From contig CANKZM010000007.1 of NCBI GenBank assembly GCA_947488305.1, positions 62,001-126,000 on the forward strand: DNA of 64,000 nucleotides, in the 5' to 3' direction. This document shows, one piece after another, positions 49,825 to 59,413 of this stretch. This stretch comes from an uncultured Roseobacter sp. (GTDB lineage: Bacteria; Pseudomonadota; Alphaproteobacteria; Rhodobacterales; Rhodobacteraceae). A program made the translations under genes and the position numbers. Positions within the stretch are counted from its first letter, which is position 1; each line of letters begins with the position of its first letter. The notes under the pieces were generated by a model, which was not told where the DNA came from, searched no databases, and was given only the letters and a program-made list of their open reading frames with translations.

Positions 49825-50285
49825 TCTTCCCCGGTAGATTTTGAGATATACAGGTTACATGTCGGAGCACTTGGGGGCTGTAAACTGCCCGAAAAGTGAC
49901 GGCCTAAGCGTGGAGAGGTATTTGTCGGGTAGTAGCCTCACCGAATAGTCGGTTGAGAGCAAAAGAATTCGGGCTGGAGGGGCTTATGAAGACCACGATC
50001 CTGGATGGTGCCCTTTTTCTCGCACCGATCGCCGTCATCAGGGTAGCGCTCGGCAAAGCTTATCGACTCAGTCTGCTGATTGCGCGCCCTTAGCATGGTC
50101 TGGATCGACGATCGTCGCAGAGATCCATCGTGTTCGATATCTGAATATCCCCACGCATCAGGCCATTCGGCCGTTCCGGGCATTTGGCTGTGGCACGCTT
50201 ACGACCTGTGCCACCGCAATCGAAGAAATGGTCGAAGCAACCACATCGTGGCCGGTTGTAAAAATGTCCTGAGCGTTTGGTCGTC
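49825..50285. other. Intergenic region between the class IV aminotransferase gene and carB
   Basis: About 460 nt, unusually long for this window. It holds a candidate 35-codon ORF with a strong ribosome-binding site (49986-50093) and, at the carB end, a terminator hairpin. The rest shows no recognised gene on either strand; longer open frames (minus 49938-50183, plus 50080-50295) lack Shine-Dalgarno signals and family motifs. A non-coding RNA or decayed gene is possible. Confidence 0.6.
49986..50093 (+). CDS. Candidate small hydrophobic protein (35 aa)
   Basis: ATG at 49986, stop TAG at 50091-50093, 35 residues starting MKTTILDGALFLAPIAVIRV and ending in a basic, hydrophobic LLIARP. GGAGG (49976-49980) is 5 nt upstream, an almost ideal Shine-Dalgarno. 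A single hydrophobic stretch (about residues 9-22) suggests a membrane peptide. Small size and composition recall type I toxin-like peptides or other small membrane proteins, but there is no homology evidence. It could be a chance ORF. Confidence 0.4.
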   Translation: MKTTILDGALFLAPIAVIRVALGKAYRLSLLIARP

Positions 50286-50290
50286 TCAGG
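50259..50290 (-). terminator. Probable intrinsic terminator of carB
   Basis: On the minus strand CCTGAG and CTCAGG (+ strand 50285-50290 and 50268-50273) form a stem around an 11-nt loop that may pair further, followed by ACATTTTT. The stem begins within the carB stop codon region, which makes it slightly unusual. Confidence 0.5.
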
Positions 50291-53200
50291 CCTGAAGCGC
50301 CTTGACGCCAACATCCCCATCAGCCTGTGCCTGGATAGCGAGCGCTGCCGCGTGACTGCCAGCAGCGGTCGTGAAATAGGGGATCTTGTCGTAAAGCGCG
50401 ATCGAGCGGATTGACTTGCTGTCCTCGACGGCCTGCGCGCCTTCGGTGGTATTCATGACCAAATGGATCGTTTCGTCTTTCATCATGTCGGTCACGTCAG
50501 GGCGACCTTCGTAGACCTTGTTCACTACACCGCATGCCATGCCGTGGTCGTTGAACCAAGCCGCCGTGCCACGGGTCGCAACCAGAGTGAAACCTTGCTC
50601 CAACAGGATCCTCCCGGTGTCCAGCATGTCTTGCGTTTTGTCCGCGTCCTTGATCGAAATGAACGCACACCCATTGGCGGGTAGTACCATCCCCGCGCCC
50701 ATCTGAGCTTTCAGGAAGGCACGCGGGAAATCGCGGTCCCAGCCCATGACTTCGCCGGTGGAGCGCATTTCCGGACCCAGAATGGTGTCGACGCCGGGGA
50801 AACGGGCGAAGGGCAGCACCGCCTCCTTGACTGAGAACCACGGCATGTTCGGATCGGCCAATGTCATCGGATCACCTAGCGGGAGCACGTCGTCATAGGC
50901 CGCGTCCTTGTCGTAGGGCGCGCGCATCGGGAAGGTTGAGAGCGGCTCACCCGCCATGATCCGCGCGGCGATGGAGGCAATGGCGCTATCCGTCGCCTTT
51001 GCCACGAAGGGCACGGTGCGCGAGGCGCGGGGGTTCACTTCGATGAGGAAGATCTCGTCCTCGCCCGCGTCATTGGCCTTGACCGCGAACTGGATGTTCA
51101 TCAGCCCGACCACATTCAGCGCCAGCGCCAGCGCATGGGTCTGTTTCTCGACCTCGGCAATGATCTCACGCGAGAGTGAATAAGGCGGCAGCGAGCAGGC
51201 ACTGTCGCCCGAATGCACGCCTGCTTCCTCGATGTGCTGCATGACACCCGCCACATGCACGTCAGTGCCGTCGCAGAGCGCGTCCACATCCAGTTCCACC
51301 GCGCCCGCAAGATAGCTGTCGAGCAGCACCGGGCTGTCGCCGGAGACCACCACCGCCTCGGAGATATAGCGTTCGAGGCTGGCCTGATCGCGTACAATCT
51401 CCATCGCGCGGCCGCCCAGCACGTAGGAAGGGCGGATCACCAGCGGGAAGCCGATCTCGGCTGCGATTTCCAGGGCTTCCGCGTCGGAATGCGCGATGCC
51501 GTTGTTCGGCTGCTTGAGGCCCAGCTTCTGCACCAGCTGCTGAAAACGCTCCCGGTCTTCGGCCAAATCAATCGCATCGGGCGTGGTGCCGAGGATTGGG
51601 ATGCCAGCATCGGACAGCGCATTGGCCAGCTTCAGAGGGGTCTGCCCACCAAACTGCACGATGACGCCGTGCAAGGTGCCGTTTTCCTGCTCAACCCGCA
51701 GGATTTCCATCACATGTTCGAAAGTGAGCGGTTCGAAATAAAGCCGATCCGAGGTGTCGTAGTCGGTCGACACCGTCTCGGGGTTGCAGTTGATCATGAT
51801 CGTCTCGTAGCCCGCATCCGTCAGCGCATAACAGGCGTGACAGCAGCAGTAATCAAACTCGATCCCCTGACCGATCCGGTTGGGACCGCCGCCAAGGATC
51901 ACGACCTTTTTGCGGTCCGTCGGGCGCGCCTCGCATTCCGCCTCGTCAAAAACCGGGGACTCATAGGTCGAATACATGTAGGGCGTCTGGGCTTCGAATT
52001 CGGCCGCGCAAGTGTCGATGCGCTTGAAGACAGCAGTGACACCTGCTGCAAGCCGCAGGCTGCGCATCTGTTCTTCGGTCTGGCCAGAGAGTTTGGCCAG
52101 GCGGGCGTCGGTAAAGCCCAGCATCTTGAGCATGCGCAGACCTCTGGCATCAGTCGGCAGACCAGCGGATTCCACCTCTTGCTCGGCCTCGATGATCTCG
52201 CGGATGCGGGCCAAAAACCATGGATCGAATTTGGTGATGGCATGAATTTCGTCATCACCCAGCCCTTCGCGCATGGCCTGCGCGATCACCCGCAAACGGT
52301 CGGGTGTCTGTTGCGACAGCGCCTTGACGATGGCGGCTTTGCCCGCGGCGGGGTCTTCGGCACCGGGGATGACAAATTCGTCAAAGCCGGTGAGCCCCTG
52401 CTCCATGGAGGCCAGCGCTTTTTGCATGCTCTCGTGGATGGTGCGCCCGATGGACATCGCCTCGCCCACGGACTTCATCGCAGTGGTCAGGTTCGGCTCA
52501 GCGCCGGGGAATTTCTCAAACGCGAATTTAGGGATCTTGGTGACCACATAGTCAATCGTCGGCTCGAAGCTCGCGGGCGTGACCTTGGTGATGTCATTGT
52601 CGAGCTCATCCAGCGTATAGCCCACTGCAAGTTTTGCGGCGATCTTGGCAATGGGAAAGCCCGTGGCCTTTGACGCCAGCGCCGAGGAGCGCGACACCCG
52701 CGGGTTCATCTCGATCACAACCATACGGCCATCGTCCGGGTTCACGGCCCATTGCACGTTGGAGCCACCCGTTTCCACCCCGATCTCGCGCAGCACTGCG
52801 ATGGAGTGGTTGCGCATGATCTGGTATTCCTTGTCTGTGAGCGTCAGGGCAGGGGCCACGGTAATGCTGTCGCCCGTGTGTACGCCCATGGGATCCACGT
52901 TTTCGATGGAACAGACAATGATCGCGTTGTCGGCGGTGTCGCGCACCACCTCCATCTCGAACTCTTTCCAGCCCAAAAGGCTCTCATCCACAAGGATTTG
53001 CCCGACCGGAGACGCATCCATGCCAGAACGGCAGATCGCCTCGTAGTCGTCACGATTGTAAGCCACGCCGCCGCCGGTGCCACCCATGGTGAAAGCGGGG
53101 CGGATGATCGCGGGCAGGCCCACCTCTTCCAGCGTATCGAGCGCCAGACGCACCCCTTCGGCAAGGTCTTTCTTGCCGTTTGAATCCTTGGGGGCGGTGA

Positions 53201-53645
53201 CAATCGCCGCTTTGGGGTTTTCGATCCCCAGCCGGTCCATCGCCTCGCGGAAGAGCTTGCGGTCCTCTGCCATTTCGATGGCTTCGCGTTTCGCGCCAAT
53301 CATTTCGACGTTGTATTTGTCGAGCACGCCCATCTCTTCCAGCGCCAGAGAGGTGTTGAGCCCGGTCTGCCCGCCCATGGTGGGAAGCAGCGCGTCGGGG
53401 CGTTCCTTTTCGATGATCTTGGCGACCATCTCCGGCGTGATAGGCTCAATGTAGGTGGCGTCAGCCAACTCGGGGTCGGTCATGATCGTGGCGGGGTTGG
53501 AGTTTACCAGAATAACCCGGTAACCCTCTTCTTTCAGCGCTTTGCAAGCTTGCGCGCCGGAGTAGTCGAACTCGCAGGCCTGACCGATGACAATGGGGCC
53601 GGCACCGATAATCATGATTGAGTTGATGTCGGTTCTCTTCGGCAT
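50286..53645 (-). CDS. carB: Carbamoyl-phosphate synthase large subunit
   Basis: 1119 residues. Two ATP-grasp halves are visible: the N-terminal half with [20 protein letters not shown] and [17 protein letters not shown], and the C-terminal half with [17 protein letters not shown] and [15 protein letters not shown]. The last ~130 residues are the allosteric MGS-like domain. It makes carbamoyl phosphate for pyrimidines and arginine together with CarA, not present in the window. Length is about 45 residues more than E. coli CarB, normal for Alphaproteobacteria. The region 49825-50285 separates it from the aminotransferase gene. Confidence 0.99.
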   Translation of the reverse strand: MPKRTDINSIMIIGAGPIVIGQACEFDYSGAQACKALKEEGYRVILVNSNPATIMTDPELADATYIEPITPEMVAKIIEKERPDALLPTMGGQTGLNTSLALEEMGVLDKYNVEMIGAKREAIEMAEDRKLFREAMDRLGIENPKAAIVTAPKDSNGKKDLAEGVRLALDTLEEVGLPAIIRPAFTMGGTGGGVAYNRDDYEAICRSGMDASPVGQILVDESLLGWKEFEMEVVRDTADNAIIVCSIENVDPMGVHTGDSITVAPALTLTDKEYQIMRNHSIAVLREIGVETGGSNVQWAVNPDDGRMVVIEMNPRVSRSSALASKATGFPIAKIAAKLAVGYTLDELDNDITKVTPASFEPTIDYVVTKIPKFAFEKFPGAEPNLTTAMKSVGEAMSIGRTIHESMQKALASMEQGLTGFDEFVIPGAEDPAAGKAAIVKALSQQTPDRLRVIAQAMREGLGDDEIHAITKFDPWFLARIREIIEAEQEVESAGLPTDARGLRMLKMLGFTDARLAKLSGQTEEQMRSLRLAAGVTAVFKRIDTCAAEFEAQTPYMYSTYESPVFDEAECEARPTDRKKVVILGGGPNRIGQGIEFDYCCCHACYALTDAGYETIMINCNPETVSTDYDTSDRLYFEPLTFEHVMEILRVEQENGTLHGVIVQFGGQTPLKLANALSDAGIPILGTTPDAIDLAEDRERFQQLVQKLGLKQPNNGIAHSDAEALEIAAEIGFPLVIRPSYVLGGRAMEIVRDQASLERYISEAVVVSGDSPVLLDSYLAGAVELDVDALCDGTDVHVAGVMQHIEEAGVHSGDSACSLPPYSLSREIIAEVEKQTHALALALNVVGLMNIQFAVKANDAGEDEIFLIEVNPRASRTVPFVAKATDSAIASIAARIMAGEPLSTFPMRAPYDKDAAYDDVLPLGDPMTLADPNMPWFSVKEAVLPFARFPGVDTILGPEMRSTGEVMGWDRDFPRAFLKAQMGAGMVLPANGCAFISIKDADKTQDMLDTGRILLEQGFTLVATRGTAAWFNDHGMACGVVNKVYEGRPDVTDMMKDETIHLVMNTTEGAQAVEDSKSIRSIALYDKIPYFTTAAGSHAAALAIQAQADGDVGVKALQA

Positions 53646-53812
53646 GATCGGCCCCTTATGATATTGAACGCCCCCATGCGTCCAAATTGTCCTGCGTTAT
53701 AGGCATCGCGCCGTCCGGCGCAAGGGGCAAAGGGCAGGGATTAACGGCGTTGGTTGGATTTATACGCCGCCCCTTGGGAACGTCGGGATTCTTCGGGGTA
53801 CCTGCTTGCCCA

Positions 53813-54577
53813 TCAACCTTGCGGAACGGCAAGGAAATTGCGCAGAGCAGCCTCGAAAGCGCGGGGCTGATCAGCGTGCAACCAGTGACCGGCATCCTTG
53901 AGTTTCGCGAAATGCGCGTTTGGGAAGAAACCCTTGATCGTATCGCGCTGGCCCGACTGGACATAGTCAGAGTTTGCACCGGAAAGAAAAAGAGTTGCCC
54001 CGTCGTACTGACTGGTGATTTCAGGAAAGCCCATGATCTTGTCCATATCCCGTTCCAGCGTGTCGAGGTTGAGCCGCCAGCGCTTTTCCTGAATATCCAA
54101 CGACTGGGTGAAAAAACTGCAAAGCGCCGTCTCAACGCCTAGCGCTGCCAACTGTGCCTCCGCATCTGAGCGTCGCGCGACACGGCTCAGGTCCACGGCG
54201 CGCATGGCGTGAATGTAGGGCAGTTGACTATGCGTATATGCGACTGGTGCAATATCCGCTATGACCATGCGGCTCACCAGCTCTGGCTGAGTGAGCGCAA
54301 GTGTCATCACGGCTTTACCGCCCATGGAATGACCAACAAGTTGTACGGGCCCGCCCAGATGCGCGATCAGGTCTGCCAGATCGGCGGCCATTTCGGGATA
54401 GCTATGCGTGGTTGTCCGCGGGCTGAGCCCATGATTGCGTTGATCGACTGTATAGACACGGAAACTATCGGAGAGACGTTTCGCGATGACACCCCAGTTG
54501 CGCCCCGACCCGTAAAGGCCGTGCACAATGATCACCGGCGGGCGGTCTTTTTCACCGAATTCGGAATAGTTAAGCAT
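53813..54577 (-). CDS. Alpha/beta-hydrolase, YbfF-type esterase
   Basis: 254 residues. PPVIIVHGLYGSGRNWG provides the oxyanion loop, VGHSMGGKAVMTLAL the nucleophile elbow, and DAGHWLHADQPRAFEAAL the catalytic histidine. The pattern is close to E. coli YbfF, which hydrolyses short and long acyl-CoA or esters. The start is ATG 54577 (MLNYSEFG); 43 upstream codons lie in the divergent gene's promoter and are rejected. Its RBS is weak, so a nearby alternative start remains possible. Confidence 0.88.
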   Translation of the reverse strand: MLNYSEFGEKDRPPVIIVHGLYGSGRNWGVIAKRLSDSFRVYTVDQRNHGLSPRTTTHSYPEMAADLADLIAHLGGPVQLVGHSMGGKAVMTLALTQPELVSRMVIADIAPVAYTHSQLPYIHAMRAVDLSRVARRSDAEAQLAALGVETALCSFFTQSLDIQEKRWRLNLDTLERDMDKIMGFPEITSQYDGATLFLSGANSDYVQSGQRDTIKGFFPNAHFAKLKDAGHWLHADQPRAFEAALRNFLAVPQG

Positions 54578-54646
54578 AGGCAAGGGGTAGCGGAAATTGT
54601 CCGGCTCTGCCAGAACAATGGTCGGCAAATTCGTGAAGTGGTGAGA

Positions 54647-55018
54647 ATGCTTGATAGTGACATTGCGGACAAGACACAGCGTCTGACGCAGCTCTTTGAG
54701 AAACATTTGGGTACCAAGGGCAAAACACTTGAAGTTGCAGTGCGTCGCGCTGGCCGGAAGCTACCAAAACGGCTGCGCGCGAAAGCGCAGGTTTTGATCG
54801 ACGCGCAACAGATGGCCGTCCATCCAAAGCTGTTGCGCCGGATCAATCAGGATGAAGTGGCCGCTGCCTACGCGGCGTTGGAAGCCCATCTCACTCAGCT
54901 TGACCTCGCCGAGCAGCGAAAGACCAAGGCGCTGAATATCACTGCCGGGTTGGCATTGAATTTGCTGCTGCTGGGGGCGGCTGTTCTAGCCTTCCTGCGT
55001 TGGCGTGGATTGGTCTGA
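54647..55018 (+). CDS. Conserved hypothetical protein with C-terminal membrane span
   Basis: 123 residues from ATG 54647, just after GGTGAGA. A helical, basic part (VRRAGRKLPKRLRAKAQVLI then AQQMAVHPKLLRRI) precedes a hydrophobic C-terminus (LALNLLLLGAAVLAFLRW), so it is probably a tail-anchored inner-membrane protein. It has counterparts in Rhodobacteraceae without assigned function. It diverges from the esterase gene (69-nt gap). Confidence 0.72.
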   Translation: MLDSDIADKTQRLTQLFEKHLGTKGKTLEVAVRRAGRKLPKRLRAKAQVLIDAQQMAVHPKLLRRINQDEVAAAYAALEAHLTQLDLAEQRKTKALNITAGLALNLLLLGAAVLAFLRWRGLV

Positions 55019-55057
55019 AACGAGCGTATTCTGCCTCGATGTGAGCGTTCACTGGTC

Positions 55058-56107
55058 TTAAATGCCGAGTGGGGAGATGCCACCGGCGAATGCGGTCAGG
55101 ATTGGCGCGGTTAACGCGAGACCGGCACGCAAGTAATCGCTCGCCCCCTCTTTCAGGCCGTGTGAGGCTTTCCACGCATCGAAATCAAGCTGATCCACGG
55201 ATTGGGTGTCTTTTCCTGCTTTCTTGGCCAGCGCGCGGACCCGCCCATCGAGAAGCAGCGCCACGGGCAGATAAAAGCTCAATATCAGCAAGCTGAAATA
55301 GGTGCCGGTATAAAGAGCGGCTGAGAGCAGAACCGCCCCATATTCCGCACGCGCCGCATCCTGCACCAATTGCATTGGCCAGTACATCCAACTTGTTGCA
55401 AAGAACATGCCAAAAGTCAGGATCAGTCCTGAGAGGTACAATTGCTGCCGCATCTGTTTAAGGTTTTCGGCCAAAAGGCTCGCTTGTTCTTCGATATCAT
55501 CGCTGTCGCTGGTTGCAAGACAGAGGATCATGCCGACGATCAATGCCCCAACGCCAAGACCCGCCAACACATTGACGGCCTCCATGACACGCTCAAAAAG
55601 CGTTACAACGGGGTTTTCACCGCATTGCCCAAAGAGCCACGGGTCCTCCGGGCGGGTACAGCCGGGAACAGTTCCGCGCGCCAACGCCGCTTCAAATACC
55701 GCTGAACCAAGTCGGTCAAATACATGCGACTCGCTAGGTTTCGCAAAATTCTTGATCGTCGGTACTGCAGCCAGCAAGATCACAAACGACCAGGTGCCGA
55801 TGGCTGCAATCCTTGTTGCCGTCGCCGTAGGGCGCAGCAAAGTGCGCGCCAGAAGCGCCACCGCAAGCATCGTCAGAGCGGCGTAGAACCACGTTGCAGC
55901 CAGAAACCTGTAGCGTCCAGCGGCCTCAAGCCAAGGATACCCCTCTCTCAGGATATCGGCGGAAACGTTCAGGTCATCTGTAATCATGTGATCGCTGATC
56001 CCCTTATGCATCAGGAAGATCGTGATCGGGACGAGAATGATTGCAAAATAGCCAACAGGCACGTTTCGGGGTGAAGCCGACGGTAGATGAGCCTTGGTCT
56101 GTGTCAT
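55058..56107 (-). CDS. Hypothetical polytopic membrane protein
   Basis: 349 residues with about seven predicted membrane spans, e.g. VPVGYFAIILVPITIFLM, FLAATWFYAALTMLAVALLA, AIGTWSFVILLAAVP, NVLAGLGVGALIVGMILCLA and LYLSGLILTFGMFFATSW. A cysteine-containing loop (GTVPGCTRPEDPW, GQCGENP) may be disulfide-linked. No domain is recognised. It is convergent with the 54647 gene and upstream of nothing in operon terms. Confidence 0.72.
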   Translation of the reverse strand: MTQTKAHLPSASPRNVPVGYFAIILVPITIFLMHKGISDHMITDDLNVSADILREGYPWLEAAGRYRFLAATWFYAALTMLAVALLARTLLRPTATATRIAAIGTWSFVILLAAVPTIKNFAKPSESHVFDRLGSAVFEAALARGTVPGCTRPEDPWLFGQCGENPVVTLFERVMEAVNVLAGLGVGALIVGMILCLATSDSDDIEEQASLLAENLKQMRQQLYLSGLILTFGMFFATSWMYWPMQLVQDAARAEYGAVLLSAALYTGTYFSLLILSFYLPVALLLDGRVRALAKKAGKDTQSVDQLDFDAWKASHGLKEGASDYLRAGLALTAPILTAFAGGISPLGI

Positions 56108-56193
56108 TGCGCCAGCCTATCACAGGTTGAGCGGTTCAGCGAAGCCGCGCTCATGCCTCGAATGTGTTTTCCTTGCGAAGTGTTGCCGTCGCA

Positions 56194-57003
56194 TCAAAAT
56201 GCCCGGGTGACCCCAAATCCGAATGCGAATTGGTCCCGAGTACCCCGCTTAGACACGATTGGGCTATCAGCGGCATCATTAAGCAATCTGCTGTAGAGGA
56301 AGCCTCCACCGATTTGCCAGTCGCGGCTCAGCGGTTGGATGAACACCACCATTGCTCGAACATCTCGCATGCCTGCATCCGCGTCAAAGGCGGCCAAGCC
56401 GCTATCGGTTGCACCCTGACGGCCAATCGAGAAGTAGGTGTCCATATATTGGGCAGAGCCGTAGGTTGTTGCCAATGACAGACCGAGCGCCGAGTATTGT
56501 CCGACGGGCATCCAACGTCGAAACGATGCTGCAACCGTGTATCCATCGTTGTCACCGGTCACGCCATGAGTGAAGCTGGCGCCGAAAGACCACCGATCTC
56601 TGGGGTCTTCCCTGACGTTTTCAAATGAGGCAAATCCACCCAGCTCTAGAGAGCCGTCAATTTCAGGAAGTTTGTCGACCACGTTGTCTTTCACGTCGGA
56701 CCGGCCAAATCGCCACATGCCGGCAGGGCCTAACCGCCAATTCCTGTCTTCAAGCAGATTGAGGGTGGCGTAGTTGACTTCAAGCGCGACGTAACGCTGT
56801 TCCCCAAAGGAATAACGGGCAATCGGTGCGGCACCGACCACATTGTCATCTGATCCAACATAGTCGGGATAGCTGCCGACCCCAAAACCGATGAAACTGG
56901 GGATATAGGTTGGGGTGAGTGAGAGATATTGGCTATCAGCCACGACAGCGCTGGCAAAAAGGAAGCCGCAGAGAACCGGCGGGACGATACGGGAATTCAA
57001 CAC
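56194..57003 (-). CDS. MipA/OmpV family outer-membrane protein
   Basis: 269 residues from a GTG at 57003 preceded by AAGGAG with a 7-nt gap; ATGs upstream (57021, 57063) have no Shine-Dalgarno signal. It starts with a signal peptide (LNSRIVPPVLCGFLFASAVVA), then a beta-barrel of the MipA/OmpV type: PTYIPSFIGFGVGSYPDYVGSDDN at the start and a final aromatic-ending strand (FAFGFGVTRAF). Such proteins occur with peptidoglycan-synthesis or adaptation roles; the local function is unknown. It lies upstream of glyA on the same strand orientation, separated by a terminator. Confidence 0.87.
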   Translation of the reverse strand: MLNSRIVPPVLCGFLFASAVVADSQYLSLTPTYIPSFIGFGVGSYPDYVGSDDNVVGAAPIARYSFGEQRYVALEVNYATLNLLEDRNWRLGPAGMWRFGRSDVKDNVVDKLPEIDGSLELGGFASFENVREDPRDRWSFGASFTHGVTGDNDGYTVAASFRRWMPVGQYSALGLSLATTYGSAQYMDTYFSIGRQGATDSGLAAFDADAGMRDVRAMVVFIQPLSRDWQIGGGFLYSRLLNDAADSPIVSKRGTRDQFAFGFGVTRAF

Positions 57004-57080
57004 TTTGGCTCTCCTTCCCATCGCAGGTCTGTGCTTACAGAGGTGTTTGGCGATGGTTCGCAACCGTTTCAGTTCTCAGC

Positions 57081-57114
57081 AAAAGGCCTCGCACAACCGG
57101 TGCAAGGCCTTTTT
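57081..57114. terminator. Intrinsic terminator after glyA
   Basis: AAAAGGCCT and AGGCCTTTT are exact inverted arms, with an inner GCAC/GTGC stem and loop AACCG. T-runs occur on both sides, so it can act in both directions; on the minus strand it ends glyA about 18 nt after its stop. Confidence 0.88.
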
Positions 57115-57131
57115 ACAATGACAGTATGCGC

Positions 57132-58427
57132 TCAAAGGTTGGGGTACATCGGGAAACGCGCACAAAGTGCCGCAACCTCAGCCTTGACCTTCTCTTCGAC
57201 GTCACCGTTGTTCTCTTCGCCATTGGCGGCTAGGCCATCGACCACTTCGATGATCCAATCCGCGATCTGGCGGAATTCAAGCTCGCCAAAACCGCGTGTC
57301 GTCCCGGCGGGGGAGCCCAGACGGATACCGGATGTCACCATCGGCTTCTCAGGGTCGAAGGGCACACCGTTCTTGTTGCAGGTGATGTGGGCCCGTCCCA
57401 ATGCCTTTTCGGTTGCATTGCCCTTTACACCTTTGGGGCGCAGATCCACCAGCACCACATGGGTATCCGTCCCATGAGTGACTGTGTCCAATCCCCCTTT
57501 GATCAATTGGTCGCTGAGCGCCTGCGCGTTCGCTATGACCTGCTTGGTGTAGCTTTTGAATTCCGGGCGCAGCGCTTCGCCAAAGGCCACGGCCTTGGCC
57601 GCGATGACATGCATCAGTGGACCCCCCTGAATGCCGGGGAAAATGGCGGAGTTGAACTTCTTTGCCAGCGCTTCGTCATTGGTCAGGATCATGCCGCCCC
57701 GCGGACCGCGTAGGGTCTTATGCGTTGTGGTTGTTGCCACATGCGCATGGGGGAAGGGGGAGGGGTGCTCGCCCGCTGCAACAAGCCCGGCAAAATGCGC
57801 CATGTCCACATGAAGATAGGCACCAACACTATCTGCAATCTCGCGCATCTTCGCAAAGTCGATCTGGCGCGGGATAGCGGAGCCACCCGCGATGATGAGC
57901 TTGGGTTGATGCTCCTTGGCCAGCGCCTCTACTTGCTCATAGTCGAGCATGTTGTCTTGCTGGCGCACACCGTATTGCACCGCGTTGAACCACTTGCCGG
58001 ACTGGTTGGGCCGCGCGCCATGGGTCAGGTGACCGCCCGCATCGAGGCTCATGCCCAAAATCGTGTCGCCGGGCTGCAGCAGCGCCTGAAAGACCCCTTG
58101 GTTGGCTTGACTGCCAGAGTTTGGCTGGACGTTTGCGAATTCGCAGTCAAAAAGCTTGCAGGCACGTTCAATGGCGAGATTTTCGGCCACGTCGACATAC
58201 TGGCAGCCGCCGTAATACCGCCGCCCGGGATAGCCTTCGGCATATTTGTTGGTCATGATCGACCCCTGAGCCTCAAGAACCGCAGCGGAGACGATATTCT
58301 CCGACGCGATCAACTCGATCTCGTCGCGCTGGCGGCCCAGCTCATCGGTGATGGAGCCGAAGATTTCCGGATCGCTGTCAGCAAGTGAATTGGTGAAAAA
58401 ACCTGGGGTACGGTGCGGGGCATTCAT
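57132..58427 (-). CDS. glyA: Serine hydroxymethyltransferase
   Basis: PLP enzyme interconverting serine and glycine with tetrahydrofolate, the main one-carbon source. The 431 residues show [21 protein letters not shown] near the start (in part), [28 protein letters not shown]-like [20 protein letters not shown], and the PLP lysine in [14 protein letters not shown]. Complete and normal in length. A palindromic site lies 36-51 nt upstream of its ATG. Confidence 0.98.
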   Translation of the reverse strand: MNAPHRTPGFFTNSLADSDPEIFGSITDELGRQRDEIELIASENIVSAAVLEAQGSIMTNKYAEGYPGRRYYGGCQYVDVAENLAIERACKLFDCEFANVQPNSGSQANQGVFQALLQPGDTILGMSLDAGGHLTHGARPNQSGKWFNAVQYGVRQQDNMLDYEQVEALAKEHQPKLIIAGGSAIPRQIDFAKMREIADSVGAYLHVDMAHFAGLVAAGEHPSPFPHAHVATTTTHKTLRGPRGGMILTNDEALAKKFNSAIFPGIQGGPLMHVIAAKAVAFGEALRPEFKSYTKQVIANAQALSDQLIKGGLDTVTHGTDTHVVLVDLRPKGVKGNATEKALGRAHITCNKNGVPFDPEKPMVTSGIRLGSPAGTTRGFGELEFRQIADWIIEVVDGLAANGEENNGDVEEKVKAEVAALCARFPMYPNL

Positions 58428-58462
58428 GGGGCGACTCCCTTGGGCAAAGCTATTGATGGGGC

Positions 58463-58478
58463 GTTTCCTATCGGAAAC
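58463..58478. promoter_or_regulatory. Palindrome upstream of glyA, possible operator
   Basis: GTTTCC TATC GGAAAC: perfect 6-bp inverted repeat with 4-nt spacer, 36-51 nt before the glyA ATG in the region shared with nadK. It may be an operator for glyA; no regulator can be named. Confidence 0.5.
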
Positions 58479-58651
58479 TAGAGCAGCACGAAAGATCGTA
58501 AAGCGACGCCTGAGCGATAATGTGCGCCTTCTTTTACAGGCGCTGCCTGCTTGCGTGCAATTGCGACCTTAGGCCTGCATGTCCGCAACACTGGCAAATA
58601 CTTGGAATGTGTGATTGTTTCGTGTGGAAAAGACCTCGATCGGAAACCTGG

Positions 58652-59413
58652 ATGACAACCAAGATCGCATTCACCGCCAGTCGGGCGGATGTGGCGCAGA
58701 CAGCCAGGGCGGCTCTGGTGACGCGTTACGGCAATGTCGAAATGGCCGAGGCGGATGTCATCGTCGCGTTGGGCGGCGATGGTTTTATGTTGCAGACCCT
58801 GCACGCGAGCCAACATCTGGCCGCCCCGGTTTATGGGATGAACCGCGGCACCATCGGCTTTCTGATGAACACCTACGCTGAAAGCGATCTTCCTGCTCGT
58901 TTGTCGGCTGCAGAGGAAGAGGTGATCAACCCGCTTAGCATGTCCGCCACCTGTGTGGATGGCAGCGTGAGTCAGGCACTCGCCATCAATGAGGTGTCTT
59001 TGCTGCGGGCCGGGCCGCAGGCCGCAAAGCTGAAGATTACAATTGATGGCCGATTGCGGATGGCGGAACTGGTCTGTGATGGCGCTTTGGTCAGCACACC
59101 TGCGGGTTCTACCGCCTATAATTATTCCGCGCATGGGCCAATTCTGCCAATCGGGTCTGATGTGCTTGCGCTGACAGCGATGAGTGCGTTTCGCCCCCGG
59201 CGCTGGCGAGGGGCGTTGTTGCCCAAAAGTGCGACGGTGCGTTTTGACGTGCTGGAGCCTGAGAAGCGACCCGTGATGGCGGAGGCCGATGCGCAATCCG
59301 TGATGGATGTGGCGTCGGTGGAAATCCGGTCTGAGCCGTCGGTCTCCCACCGCATCCTCTTTGATCCCGGGCATGGGCTGGAGGAGCGCTTGATCAACGA
59401 GCAATTTACGTGA
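58652..59413 (+). CDS. nadK: NAD kinase
   Basis: Phosphorylates NAD to NADP. The 253 residues contain VIVALGGDGFMLQTLH (GGDG motif), MNRGTIGFLMN, AINEVSLLR and TPAGSTAYNYSAHGPI. The start is ATG 58652 (MTTKIAFTASRADVAQ); in-frame ATG 58520 lies in the glyA upstream region and is rejected. The TGA overlaps the GTG start of the BciB-like gene by 4 nt. Confidence 0.95.
   Translation: MTTKIAFTASRADVAQTARAALVTRYGNVEMAEADVIVALGGDGFMLQTLHASQHLAAPVYGMNRGTIGFLMNTYAESDLPARLSAAEEEVINPLSMSATCVDGSVSQALAINEVSLLRAGPQAAKLKITIDGRLRMAELVCDGALVSTPAGSTAYNYSAHGPILPIGSDVLALTAMSAFRPRRWRGALLPKSATVRFDVLEPEKRPVMAEADAQSVMDVASVEIRSEPSVSHRILFDPGHGLEERLINEQFT

Noticed and set aside
50080-50320. Protein genes on either strand between the aminotransferase and carB
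   Set aside because: Open frames of 70-80 codons lack Shine-Dalgarno signals and overlap the carB end; only the 35-codon ORF has an initiation signal.
51213-52673. 486-codon open frame opposite carB
   Set aside because: Shadow of the conserved carB sequence, with no ribosome-binding site.
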